NCBI RefSeq assembly: GCF_019175385.1
Contig: NC_083345.1
Location: 44,414,098-44,478,097, forward strand
Direction of reading: 5' to 3'
Source: Lycium barbarum
Lineage: Eukaryota; Streptophyta; Magnoliopsida; Solanales; Solanaceae
Length of the DNA stretch: 64,000 nt
A program made the translations under genes and the position numbers. This document shows positions 22,350 through 33,998 of this stretch, in pieces. Below the pieces are notes generated by a model that did no database searches, was not told the DNA's origin, and saw only the letters and a program-made list of their open reading frames with translations. The first letter of the stretch is position 1; each line of letters opens with the position of its first letter.

Positions 22350-23159
22350 ATGAATAGATTATGCCTGCAAGAAACTCCGCTAAAACCTAATTCTGTCATA
22401 CTCGAAACTCTAAAAACCCTCAAAGAATCCGCTGCTTATTCCACTTCTAAACCCCTAACCCTCTATGATGTTGGCCTCTCCGCCGACCCTAAAGCTCTAA
22501 CCATGGCGGTAGTTTTTGGCCACCTAGCTTTTACTAAACGTGGTCGTCATATTATTGATTGTAATGGTTATGGATTACGGGTTCCCTATAATATTGATGC
22601 TAGTGACAATATCCACAGTAGTGATGCATTGTTTATTTTGTTGGTTGAGAAGAGTTTTAATTATTCAAGTTTGACTCTCGAAGGATTTTGTGATCGATTT
22701 CCTTGTATACTCGTTTATGTGGATAGACCAGATGTAGTTGCCCAGTTGTTTTTCAGGAAGATCCACAAGGATCTCAATTTGCCCCTTTTTGCTTTGGTGG
22801 ATAGTGATCCCCAAGGGTTTAAGTTATTAAAGTTTTTTTCAACATATGGATGTGGTGGATTGACTAATAATTTGACTCCACTCGATATCAAGTGGTCGGG
22901 GATGAGGCCCAGTGATTTGGATAAGCATGGGCTACCAAAGCTGTGTAGGTTGCCTTTGCCTAAACGAGATACCAAGATTCTTCACAAGCTGCTCAAGAAT
23001 GATTTTGCGAAGAAGAATCCGGAGTGGGCTAACGAGTTGACTTTGATGTTGAAGACTAAGAAAAAGGTTGAGGTTGGGGCGTTGTCTGCGTTGGAGGATA
23101 TTTCCTATCTGACTACAACTTATTTGCCATTCAAGTTGCAAGAGCAGGACTGGCTATGA
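22350..23159 (+). CDS. SPO11/TOP6A-like Toprim protein lacking the catalytic-Tyr domain
   Basis: This is 269 codons in one exon. It resembles the C-terminal two thirds of topoisomerase VI subunit A / SPO11, the family that makes meiotic double-strand breaks (SPO11-1, -2) or acts in endoreduplication as TOP6A. The Toprim metal-binding residues are present: Glu100 in 'FILLVEK', and Asp151 and Asp153 in 'ALVDSDPQG'. Other family-like segments are 'DIKWSGMRPSDLDK' (179-192), 'FAKKNPEW' (219-226) and the end 'LPFKLQEQDWL'. These look closest to the TOP6A (SPO11-3) type. The usual proteins are about 360-430 residues; the missing part holds the catalytic tyrosine. I use the ATG at 22350 because an earlier in-frame ATG (22233) lies in an inserted MITE. 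A divergent paralogue or truncated retrocopy is likely; function is doubtful although the frame is fully open. Confidence 0.72.
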   Translation: MNRLCLQETPLKPNSVILETLKTLKESAAYSTSKPLTLYDVGLSADPKALTMAVVFGHLAFTKRGRHIIDCNGYGLRVPYNIDASDNIHSSDALFILLVEKSFNYSSLTLEGFCDRFPCILVYVDRPDVVAQLFFRKIHKDLNLPLFALVDSDPQGFKLLKFFSTYGCGGLTNNLTPLDIKWSGMRPSDLDKHGLPKLCRLPLPKRDTKILHKLLKNDFAKKNPEWANELTLMLKTKKKVEVGALSALEDISYLTTTYLPFKLQEQDWL

Positions 23160-23308
23160 GGGTCACAGTCAAGCTTATAATGGTAGATGTAATGTTCCAA
23201 TTTTTTGTTTAAAAACTTGTTATTTATTTTTCTGCATTATTAACACACCTCCGACCCCACTTGTGGATTACATTGAGTTTGTCGTTGGTTGTTGTTGTTA
23301 TTGTTGAT

Positions 23309-24802
23309 TAACTCTAAAGTTTAATTAAGAGAAAAAACATTATTTCTCCTCCTGAAATTGACACGAAAACTCACTTTAACAACTAAACTTAACTTCTAAT
23401 TAAATACCCCCTAAAGAACATATGTTTCAATTATTTTCCACCCTGAAAAAATAATACCACTTTCACAATGTGAGGTGTATTACAATCGCGCCACGTCATT
23501 GCCACATCATTGCCACGTCGTTGTCACGTCATTGCCATGTCAAAAATTACCAATCCTTCATTTTTTATTTTTCTTTTATTATTTTTTTTCTTTCTTCTTT
23601 TTTCTCCCTTTTCTCTTTCTTCTTCTTTCTCCTCATCCTCACCACACTTGTAGCAACCACCACTGCCACTGCCGCCGCCACCACCACCACCATAACCACC
23701 GGCTCCTTAAATCAACCCAACTAAAAAATCCCATCTTTGTCAAAGATTTTCTTTTATTAATCATATTTCCACATTAATTAATTCCTAATCAATTTTTAAA
23801 ATTCCTAAATCATATTTTTTCCAACATTAACTCCCACCAAACTGCCCCCACCCACCAACCTTTCTTCATTTTCAACCCCCTCCCCATACACCAATCCATT
23901 TGAAGGGCAGTTCGTGCAATTTCTTCATTGTTGTTAGATTCCATTTGAAGGGCAGTTTGTGCAATTTCTTCATTGTTTAACAATAATGAAGAAAATTTGA
24001 TTTATCCAGTCCATTTGAAGGGCAGTGTGTGTTGTGTCAAACTGGAAATTATGGAAATTATTGCCAGCCGACACCATTTCATGAAAATTATGGAATAGAT
24101 ACGGGTTGGATTTTCTCAATGCCATAATTGAACATAGCCCAGAAAAGAAGCAACCAATCATTACAGCCCCTTTACAACATCAGCCGCAGCAACAACACAA
24201 AAACGAAGAAATTGCACAGTTTGTCCTTCAAATGGGATGGTCTTTAATTTTGTGGACAAGCAAGAAGCGTATAGGGGTGTCAATGGCAATGGCAATGGAG
24301 TAGACCAGCAACAGCATAAAAATGAAGAAATGCATAGTTTGTCCTTCAAATGGTAATTTCTTCAAGAGGAGCGGGGCAGCAGCAACAGCACAAAACTGAA
24401 GAAATTGCACAGTTTGTCCTTCAAATGGTAATTTCTTCAAATGGGTGTCAATAGCAATTTCTTAAAATGGGTGTCAATAGCAATTTCTTAAAATGGGTGG
24501 GGGAAGAGGAGCGGGTGGGGTGGGGGAGGTGCATTTTTATTTTTATTTTATTTTTTAATTGTATAATATATATGTATATATATATATATATATCAGCGGG
24601 TCCACCTTTTTGTGTTCTTTACTCTCTTAATTTTTTATTTTTTTCGCCAAGTCAGCATTTAGGGTTGTATTTAATTAAGATGAAAGTTGTTTAGGGGGTA
24701 TATAATTAGAAGTTAAGTTTAGTTGCTAAAGTGAGTTTTTGTGCCAAGTTTGGGGGGGGGGGATGGATGATGTCTTTTCTCTTTAATTAAATTAGAACTT
24801 TA
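23309..24802. mobile_element. Long-TIR element, about 1.5 kb (MULE-like)
   Basis: About 110 bp at the left ('aaaactcactttaacaact', 'aacttaacttctaatta', 'taccccctaaa') recurs inverted at 24680-24800. Such long terminal inverted repeats suggest a Mutator-like or fold-back MITE. No transposase and no convincing target-site duplication are visible. The interior has 'cacgtcattgcc' short repeats (23490-23540), a CT-rich run and a minisatellite. Confidence 0.65.
23893..24450. repeat. Inverted minisatellite clusters in the long-TIR element
   Basis: 'catttgaagggcagtttgtg' followed by 'caatttcttca' occurs three times in one orientation (about 23896, 23941, 24009). It occurs as its reverse complement three times (about 24205-24237, 24325-24353, 24393-24428). 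The two clusters could pair into a large hairpin. Confidence 0.8.
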
Positions 24803-24809
24803 ACTTTTA

Positions 24810-25076
24810 GAAGGCGTTTGGCCCTAAGAATTATTCACTTTATTCAGGAATGTTTTTTCACTTTTCAGCGTTTGGCCATAAGAATTTCGAATACAACTTG
24901 AAGTTGTATTCCGGAATACCAAAAACTCAAAAAATTTGTTTTTCAAAAATTTTCACTTTTTTACAACTACATTTCACCAAAAACTACAATTTCAAAAACT
25001 ATGGCCAAACACAACTCCAACTCCAAAATTCCAAAAAAAGTGAATTTTTTTTTGGTTTCTATGAACAAACGCGGCC
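24810..25076. mobile_element. Tourist-like MITE (267 bp)
   Basis: Ends 'gaaggcgtttggcc' and 'aaacgcggcc' form an imperfect inverted repeat flanked by TTA (24807-24809, 25077-25079), fitting the PIF/Harbinger class. The interior has further inverted pairs around 'cgtttggccataagaatt'. Confidence 0.65.
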
Positions 25077-26442
25077 TTATTAACCTGGAACTCGAAACTC
25101 ATTCTTATCTAAAATTGGTGTTTTCGTATATTTGTTGTGTTAATTCACAATTATAGTTAGACGTATCTTGCGCTTTTTGTATTTTCTCCGTTGTCAAAGA
25201 GCAGTCAATTAGTATAAAAAAAATTCAATGAACTTATTAGTATAGTGCTTGGTGCAATTCTATCTTTTAAACATCCAACCTTTTCTCACATATTACTTAT
25301 ATAAGCGGCTAACGAGAGGAGCTTAGGGTCAGGAGGATATTTTCAGAATTTATCATTAGGACTGTGAATTTCTACTCCTCCCAGCTCGACAATGACCGCT
25401 TCGATTCTCTTATTGCCACTCTACCACTTTGATAATATCCACTGTCTCAAAAACTCCTCTACTTCGCTCTTCTTCTTCCGTCTTCTTGGTGGATTTTCCG
25501 TCGATCATTATTTTCTGCTGGTCTTTCGGACTCATCATTGTTATCGCGTCATCAGTCATAAGGGCAGTTCTGTTTTGCCTGCTTTCCCTTTTGCAATCTC
25601 TTTTAAGAAGTAAAGTGAATTCTGCTATGCTGGGCTCTTTCTCTGTACTCTGTATACACTTGATTGATTTCATTAAGTTTTTTTGCTTCTTTCATGAGCT
25701 TTTTTATAATATAATATATGTATGAAAATTAAGCAAAAAGCTTTGAAGGTTAGCCATTAATCCTCATGTTCCACATCTGCTAAAAGCGACTTCTTTGGCC
25801 ATTAGGTAAACGAAACTTCAACTGGATGATCAAGGACTTAAACTGATATCAAATTGTAGACTAAGCATTATTGAAAAAATTTATATCCTTAGGCTTCAAA
25901 AGCTTGGACCTGCTTGCGTTTCATAGGCTTAGGTTTTTTACTTCTCGCTATGGCAACTACATCTTTTAACCTTCCACTTCTTTAGCTATATGTGTAATTG
26001 GTGACTGCGTTTTGATTTTGCAATTCTGCGCGCCTTTAATTTGGTTTCTTGATTTCTTTTGACTGTTGTTTTCCTGCTATTCTGCTTCATTTGGTTTGTT
26101 GCTGGCGTTTGCTTCGTTCTGTTGGGATTTTGGCCTTACTTAGGATTTTCGAAGTTGGTTGAATAAAATTTGGGACTCCTTTGGATCTTGCAAGTTGCGT
26201 GAAACGTGAACTACAGTCTAACGTACAGCACAAATTGGAAAAGCAGGAACCGAATATTCCCGACCCTCTTCTCTTCTGGAAAAGAAAATTTGCTGTCATT
26301 CTTTCGGAGAGCTAAATTGTTTCGGTTTTTTGCTGACCAGAAAAAGGAATATTTAGTCATTTATTAAAAATTTAAAGACATTTTCCCTACATAGCAAAAT
26401 TGAAATTAAAGAAGAAAACAATGAATGGTTTTTCCTGGAGAG
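25077..26442. other. Stretch with no recognised gene
   Basis: Short frames on both strands (for example 25429-25725 plus) are hydrophobic or low-complexity and match no domain I know. A pyrimidine-rich run and an ATG near 25392 could be an untranslated 5' exon, but nothing downstream supports a gene. Confidence 0.4.
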
Positions 26443-26547
26443 AGATGTAATATTCTGCTATGGCGATAACAAAATTAAGATGTAATATTCTGCTATGGCG
26501 ATAACAAAATTAAGATGTAATATTCTGCTATGGCGATAACAAAATTA
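26443..26547. repeat. Perfect tandem repeat, 3 x 35 bp
   Basis: 'agatgtaatattctgctatg' plus 'gcgataacaaaatta' begins at 26443, 26478 and 26513 with no differences. Recent expansion is likely. The following 26548-26906 holds nothing I can identify. Confidence 0.95.
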
Positions 26548-26906
26548 TCCTTCATTTTCTCCGCACACACTAAATGACCAAATCTAACATAAAGTATTAG
26601 CATAATCTCAGTTAATTACAGTAGACCATGGTGTAGTATATGACACAACTGAGCCTTGCCAATAATGCAAAATGCACCAGAAAACTGTTTCACAGGCATG
26701 TTTCGCCTCTTCTCCTACATGTTTTGAAGTAGCTAATCCTATTTTCCCCTTGCAAATGTTTTCCGTAGGTTTATCCTGTGATAGATGTTGATTTGTCCCC
26801 TCTTTCATTCCACTAATTACTGTTGTTGTTGTGCTAGTGTTTTGCGCATGTACTTAAGCTTATTTATGTTGGAAAATAATTTATTCTTTAGGTACCATAA
26901 ACTTCT

Positions 26907-29080
26907 TGTCACGCTCCGAACCTGGGCATGGACGTGACACGGCACCCGAAACCTGATTACATGTGACCGAACGAACCAACTGGCTAACTGAATCAACATG
27001 TGGTATCATAACATACTGAATGCGAAATATAAACTAACACATGCTGATATACTAAAAAAGTCTGAATGACATAAACCAAAATGCGAAAACACTAATATAT
27101 GCTTGAAACATATCTGTAGCCAACATTGCTTAACATGAAAAGCCTGTGATTCTGTCTAGCTGTTACTCTAGTCTATGAAGCCTCTAATGAAGTACTGAAA
27201 ACAATGACTGTCTGTAAATATTGAAAGACTGTAAAGTAATGATAATACCCCGAAAGAACTGAGGCTCACCAAATAGCTGGTACGAGAATCCTAGTGCTCT
27301 AAATCGTTACCTGTATCGTGAGATGCAGGCCCCGGCGAAAGGGACGTCAGTACATTTGAATTGCACTGGTATGTAAAGCAACTGAAAGAAAGAATTGTAA
27401 ATATTGAAACTGAACTGAGCAAAGAAGTAAAGATATGAATACTCTCTATTTTGAATGAGAAACCACCTGTCTATCTGTGTAAATAAGCTACAGCCTCAGG
27501 CCCAATATATAAGTGCACAAGCTACCGCCTCGAGCCCAAGTATACGTATACATAACTACAACCTCAGGCCCAAGATGCATAAAGGATAAACTACGGCCTC
27601 ATGCCCAAATACAGGTTTTCAACATTCAGGAATTTAAAATCAGGAACTGAGAATCATACTATAATACATGATGCTAAATTACTGAATCATACTGAGTTAC
27701 GTGATACTGGAATACTGAATAGACCTATACTGAAACATGTATTCATGAACTGATTATGAGAACTGAAGCTTCAAGTTTTTATGACATGCTGAGTAATCTA
27801 GGCTGAGACTTATGGCAAACACAATTCTATATTGATTACGCACTGAGCTCACAACATTCAGAATGAAAGTCATGAACGAATTACGAAACTAGAGAATAAA
27901 AGTTCTGCAACTATTCAAGGAATTAAGCTTAACTATATGTCTGAGGCAATTCGTAACGTTGTAAAAGAAACATAGCGTAGGGAGAATCATTAACATTCCC
28001 AACGTAGAAAGTTAACCTCACATACCTTAATTCCGGCCTTTGAGAATAATACAACGTTCGTCAACCCTTTCAACCTTAATCTATAAAAATGCAAGTCAAA
28101 CGGATTCCATATTAGCAATAATATTCATGCTTTGGTCATCTAAGCATTTTATCAAACACTTGGTGGACATAAAGCTCCACAACCTTCATTAATGATGTTT
28201 TCTTCACCAAATTCCCATTCCATTACTTCTAGGTGATTCTACAATCTCAATTAGATAGCATTAACACCATTATTCATCACTCATATGATTATAACAATCC
28301 TAAGTCACAATCCAAAACCCTGCCATCATTCATATGATTCTCTTTATCAAACCCATTAACTTATCTCCCAAGAACTCGTCAATTCAAATCTCATGAACTT
28401 ATAGTCTATAATCACCAATACAAGGTTAAAATCAATTGAAGTAGGAAAGTTTTACCTTTAGACGTTCAAGTCTCTCGAATTCGAATTCTAGGGTTCTTTT
28501 GTCCAAGACAAAGGTTCAATCGATAATCTATGGAATAGATGAGGGTTCTAGCGTTAGTCTTTGTTAGATTGATGTAATAATCAATGGGGTTTGAGTAGAA
28601 ACTCACCTTGGATGCTCTGTGGAAGCTCTAGGGTGTTTTCTCTCCAAAAAGGCAGTTTAGAATGAACAGGGAAAAGTTTTACGCAGTTAGGCTTTTATAA
28701 AATTCGGGAAAAATCGCTTCAGGCATAAAATGGCTTGGCGCGGCGCATGGGGTGCAGCGGGCTGCATCCAACATGGTGTATTTTTCGACGGTTTCAACAT
28801 TTTGAGTTTTTTCTGGAATTTTGGCCTGGAGCTTCCGGGGGGGGGGGGGGGGGGGGGGCTAGGCCATTCTAGCAGCATTCGGTAAAAGGGGCATAACTCC
28901 TAGCACGGAGCTCCGTTTTAGATCCATAATATATTGTTGGAAAGATATTTCAAAGGGCTACAACTTTCATATTTTAAGTTTTCTCAAATTCCTACCGGAT
29001 TTTCACAAAATCTGGATGGAAGGCAGACCCGCCGTAAACTTAGCCGATTCTATCGAATCTTAAGCACCTCACTGTTCGTC
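26907..29080 (-). mobile_element. LTR fragment, gypsy type, truncated
   Basis: It begins on the plus strand with 'tgtcacgctccgaacctggg', the 3' end of an LTR on the minus strand. It aligns in parts with the LTR at 36130-38381: 'gtgaccgaacgaacca', 'ggcataactcc', 'gttggaaagatatttcaaag' and 'ctacaactttcat'. The match fades near 'tcactgttcg' (about 29075), roughly 120 bp before the expected LTR start. No partner TSD is found, so the outer end is deleted. It includes a degenerate repeat 'ctacagcctcaggcccaa' (about 27490-27610). Confidence 0.75.
28837..28858. repeat. G22 homopolymer
   Basis: Twenty-two consecutive G on the plus strand within the LTR fragment. Length is liable to sequencing error. 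It could form a G-quadruplex. Confidence 0.9.
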
Positions 29081-29478
29081 TTGATTCCAAAACAACTATT
29101 TGCTCCTCGATTTTATTTCACTTATTTTGACTTCCCTTCCTACGTGCAGATTTCATAGGAACAAAAACAGGAACAAAAGATTATATCCAGCAAAGTCAAT
29201 GATATTATAGCAGGCCTTCTATATGATACTACTGGTTTGGATGAACAATATCAAAGACTACATTCCTCTGATCTGTACATGGTTGGGTAGAGTATGACAT
29301 TGCCATGGCTGCTCTTTACCTTGGTGTACATATGCTCTCTATGCACGTAAAAAAGTTGTGTCTTAGTCCTTGGGGTCATTTTCATGTGATTCTAGCTGGA
29401 ATTTTCAGATTGTACAGATCTTCATTTTATTCTTTTTCTTTAAATCGTGACTTTTGGTCGTTTTACGTATTATCACTA
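29081..29478. other. Stretch with no recognised gene
   Basis: Unique-looking sequence between the LTR fragment and a MITE. The 74-codon frame 28934-29158 is mostly LTR sequence. No domain or repeat is recognised. Confidence 0.4.
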
Positions 29479-29481
29479 TAA

Positions 29482-29765
29482 CCGGTCGTTTGGTGCATGG
29501 TATAAGCTGGGATATCCCAGTACTAATTTTTTATACCATGTTTGTTAGAAGGTATAAATTTATCCTGAGATAAATTTATACCTTGTACCAAACAAAGTAT
29601 AAAATGCATCCCATGGTATAAGCTGGGATATACCTTCTTATACCACTTATCCTGGGACTATTTTATACCATCTCCTAGATAGTATAAAATAGTTCCAAGA
29701 TATGGGATAAATTAGTCCCGAGATTATAATCCCGGGATAATTTTGGCCATGCACCAAACGACCAC
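29482..29765. mobile_element. Tourist-like MITE (284 bp)
   Basis: Inverted ends 'ggtcgtttggtgcatgg' and 'ccatgcaccaaacgacc' are flanked by TAA (29479-29481, 29766-29768). The interior is largely self-complementary around 'tataagctgggata' and 'tatcctggga'. It is a PIF/Harbinger-type MITE. Confidence 0.85.
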
Positions 29766-29793
29766 TAAATGAATTTGTAATGTACAATAAATG

Positions 29794-32700
29794 GACAAGG
29801 CATTGTTACCCCTTGAACTTTGGCTAAAGTTGCTCCGACACACCTTACCTTTTCAGGGGTCCTATTACCCCCTTGAACTTTTTTAAAAAAGGAATAATTA
29901 CTACCCTAAGCGCAGAAGTGGCAAGGAAAGTATATTTCACTTTCTTTGGGAGAGTGAGAAGCATAAAATTCTGACACGTGTCATTTTTTAATTGGGTGCT
30001 TCACATTTAATTACACCTATATTTAAAGCTTAAAGTTTTTTTCTAAACTGATTTTCTTAAAAAAAAAAAAAGTGGAAAACTAATTATTTTTTTCTATATA
30101 TGAAAAAGAATCTAGTTTTTCCAAATTTAATTTAAAAAATGAGTTTTACACATTTAAAAATAATTATTAGTTATTTTTTCACATTTTAACAAGAAAAAAA
30201 AACTTTTCCAGATTTTATTTGAAAAACAAAAGTGTCCTAAAAAAATGAAATCATGAAAATCCAGATTTTTTAAGACATTTTTAAAAAAATAAAAATAAAT
30301 TCCAGTTTTCCATATTTTAAAAAAAATCCATTTTTCCATATTTAAAAAAAAATCCATGTTTTCAGATTTATTTAAAAAAAAAATCAACTTTTCATATTTT
30401 TTTATATCCATTTTATTAAAGAAAATTCAGTTTTTCAATTTTTTTAAAAATTGCCACGTAAGCGAAAAGAATTAAAAAAATAGAAAATAAATAAATATAG
30501 ATGTGGCAAAGAGAGTGTATGTCACTCTCCCATAAGAGAGTAGATATCCAGTTTCAGGGTGGTAATTATTCCATTTTAAAAAAGTTCAGAAGGGTAATAG
30601 GACCCCTGAAAAAGTAAGGTGTGTCGTTGTTGCACCTTATTTTTACCAAGGCTAAACAAAGCACAACTTATGGAGCTCTGAAATAGTTAATTATGTACAG
30701 AGTCGCCACCTAGCATTTAAGGTATACTAGGGTACCTATAAATTATTGATATATGCAGCTTAACATGGTCTACGAAAATAAGTGAGATTCTAGGTAAGGG
30801 TTCAAATTATTTCGAAGGGAAGGTGTTAGGCATCCTTCAGAATCCACAAATGTGGTTCCCGGCTGGACCAATTTAACTATACGAGGGATGTGTAAAAAGG
30901 CTTGATTATTATTTACAAAAATTAATAGAATTTAGACTAAAGAATAACTAATATGACTATTCACATAAATAATCATGCAATATGTATTTTATACATATGT
31001 GATATAATAATTATTTAAAAAAAAAAAGTTATGTGCAACTTAGAAGCTTGGGTATGTGAAAAGGATATAAGGAATGGACATGAAATTATTTTGCACTCAA
31101 GGTGAGTTAACTAATTTAACTAGTTAAGTATGTACGCCTAATCAATTAATTATGAGAGTACATTCTAAAGCCTAAATATTGAGGCAAATCACCCTATTTA
31201 TTTACTTAAGTGTGCTAAGCTATTGAATTAAAACTCTAGCGAAACATGATAACTATAAGAATATTAGATACGAAAATAATAACTGTCTAATATTAATTTG
31301 TCTAAACACATAAAATTTAAATCACCTAAGCAGATCATAAATGAATACCATCAACCTGCACCCTAAAAAGTAAAGTTTCACTATATTTTATGCTTGCATA
31401 ATTTAAGAATGTAAAAAAAAAAAATATATAAATAAAGAATTTAAGAAGTTATTTGAACTTCTTTTGAGTGTCATCTTCAAAAAGTAACTCCGGATACCTG
31501 CATGAGACTTAATAAAAATGTTAGTAAGAGAATAAATAATTATCGGATGAATTAAAAAAATATTGAATAAACTTAAAATGAAAATCCGTCTTTGTACATG
31601 GAAGGCCTTGGAAATCGACGGAAATTTCTTCATCGGCCAAAGTGTAGTATCGTGTCTTAATCGGTAAATACCAAACATAGGCAGTATTTGTTTCTTCTGA
31701 AATAATGAAATAGAGCAACATCTATTATAGCATGTCGAGTGTAGCATACGTTTCCTTAAAATAAAACAGCAGTGCAACTGGCTGGAGTGCAACAACAATC
31801 AGGTAGCAGTACTTTCCCTAAAAATATGGGGAATCTGTCAGCCTCAAGACCACAACAACTACTCTTACCAAAAATGCAAAACTTTGAGGGAGTATTTTCT
31901 TATCAAGCATAGCATAAAACACATCAAGATATGGCAACAAAATTGACCAAAGGTGCGATGGAAAATAGCACCAGTGAACCAAAACATGCTAATAACTCTA
32001 AATGAAATAGTAGCTCAAGTTCAATACAGTAGTAGCTACGTATAATAACTCAAGTGTAGCCTTTATTCTTTATAACCAAGAACCCAATATGTAACAGCAC
32101 CAGAGAGGTCTCAATTGCAGAAACCAAATAACAACAGGTTTAAAGCTTTAAAAGGACCAGCAAATTAGGCAAAGTTTAGGTTAGACACACAACACATTTG
32201 GGCAAAATGCAACAATTCACTTAGTGGCATAGCTCAACTTCAAAGTATTCAACATTCAGGCCAACAATCTGCCCTTGAAGGGCAGCGGTAAATGGCAAGA
32301 AAGCAGCAGCAATGGGATATAACAAACATTGGACAACAGCTAATTTTAGACAGTAAGATAGCAGCTAATTTTTCCAAAACAGTTAAAGCAACACAAAATT
32401 ATTAAAGACAAAGCATATCAATGGTTAAATGTAACAACAGCTGTGATGGCAAACGTAGTAAAAAAAAAAACGAGGCAGCCATGGTCGTCGGAGAAAACCC
32501 ATTCGCCGGAGCACGAAAACTCCGACCAGATCTGAGAAAAAAAAAACAAAAACAAAACATACACGCACAAAACAAAAAAAAATCGTTAGTAGGGGGAGGA
32601 AGATAGCAGCGGTATGGTGGTGTGCGGGCTGGTTTCGTGGTGGTGAAGGGGAAGCCGTAGGTTGTACAGTGATGGTGGCATGGAGTTCTTGGTGGTGGTG

Positions 32701-33611
32701 CGTGCGGTGGTTCGTGGTAGAGATTCGCCGGAGCAGTGAGGAGAACGAAGCGGGGACTGTTTTCGGGTGTCGTTTGGTTAGTGATGTTGTGGAGATGGAG
32801 TAGCGTTTGGGAGAAAGGGAGGAAGACGAAGTGGGGAGAGAAGTGGCGGGGAAGGGGGCTGTTTTTGGGTGCGACGGAGTTCACCGGAGCTCAAAGCTCC
32901 GGCGTGGAGGGGCGGCGGCTAAGAGAAAAGTGGGGGGAGAAAGAAAATGTTTAGGGTTTAGGGGAGAGAAAAAATCTGAAAATGTGCTTGTGTGTTGGAT
33001 CCCAATAAAATTAAACCCCTCCCCTTCTTTTATAACATAAAGTCCAAAAAAAAAATATATAGAGCCATACCCCTTTGTCCCCTTATTTCTTTTAACTAAT
33101 CAAAACCTAACCCATCAACTCAAAATGTCCACTTTTAAAAAAAGTGACGAGACTTTGATTTGATTGAATTTTGCTCTGCATTTAAAAAAAAAATAGTTGC
33201 TCCGCTTTTCTCTGCACTGTCGGGTTGTACTAAAATATAGTTAATTAATACATGTATAAATAATAATGTAAGTATAAAATATAAATATTAATATGTGAGA
33301 TATGAAAAGGTATCACTATAAAATTAAGAAACAATTATTAATTGCACAAAAAATGGTAGTATTACGCTGTACATGTGCAAAATAATGATTCTTGAAAAAA
33401 ATGACAATAAATTGAGAAAATTCCTAAAATAAGGATAATCATCAATAAATTGTTGAAAAAATGTAAAAATGTGTAAAAAATGTATTTCATGCTCTTTAAC
33501 GAATCAGGGCCCCCCAAAACGTTAATTTTAAACACGTCGAGCCAAAATTAGGTGTCAATAGTCGTAACACCTGCGGTCAAAGTTCAGGAAAGTAATAGTG
33601 CCTTATCCCAA
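29794..33611. mobile_element. MULE-like long-TIR element interrupted by a solo LTR
   Basis: The left arm (about 29794-29905, 'gacacaccttaccttttcag', 'gggtcctattaccc', 'ttgaacttttttaaaa') is matched inverted at 30555-30627. It then continues after the LTR at 33566-33611 ('ggtcaaagttcagg', 'agtgccttatcc'). Without the LTR it is about 0.88 kb. The interior at 30060-30450 is a decayed 'aaaaaatccatttttcc' repeat. The exact TSD is not resolved. No transposase. Confidence 0.7.
30628..33560 (-). mobile_element. Solo LTR, Ogre/Tat type (TSD gtcgt)
   Basis: It begins 'tgttgcacc' and ends 'ggtgtcaata' on the plus strand, flanked by exact 'gtcgt' (30623-30627, 33561-33565). Blocks 'gagtcgcca', 'gattctaggtaagggttc' and 'gggaaggtgttaggc' match the 5' LTR at 12443-12680 in the same order. 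The terminal CA has become TA. At 2.93 kb it is shorter than the 4.9 kb LTR, so a different subfamily. The ORFs at 32402-33040 are low-complexity LTR sequence. Confidence 0.88.
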
Positions 33612-33727
33612 TAACAATGCAATTTTATTCATATGTAAGGTGTATCGTAACACTTGCGGTCAAAGTTCAGGAGAGTAATAGTGCTTTATCCTGATAATAA
33701 AACAAGGCAACTTTATTCATGTTGGGC
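33562..33727. repeat. 83 bp duplication of the TIR end
   Basis: 'tcgtaacacctgcggtcaaag' at 33562 recurs at 33645, followed each time by 'ttcagg(a/g)(a/g)agtaatagtgc'. The second copy lies outside the element and is preceded by 'gtaaggtgtatcg', which matches the element's TIR. Confidence 0.85.
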
Positions 33728-33998
33728 CTATCCTTACTAGTAATATAATGTGACAGTGAAAAGAGATAAACCTTATTGAGTTCATCCAGTGTACTGGAAA
33801 TAAGTCTCTTAAGGAAAACTTGTAAATGCTCTACATATGGTTTAGAAAATAAATAAACTAATTTGAATTATTATCAAATGCTACACTACTTTGAATGTCG
33901 CATAATCAAGAAAAGAGTAAGGCACTGTGAATACTGCTTTGACAAGTAGAAACTGTTCGGCTGCAATTTGAGATGTTTGACTTATTGTCATTTTAGAC

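Noticed and set aside
25392..25725. Overlapping frames with Met starts in 25.4-25.7 kb
   Set aside because: Pyrimidine-rich low-complexity sequence with no domain, splice context or partner exon that I can see.
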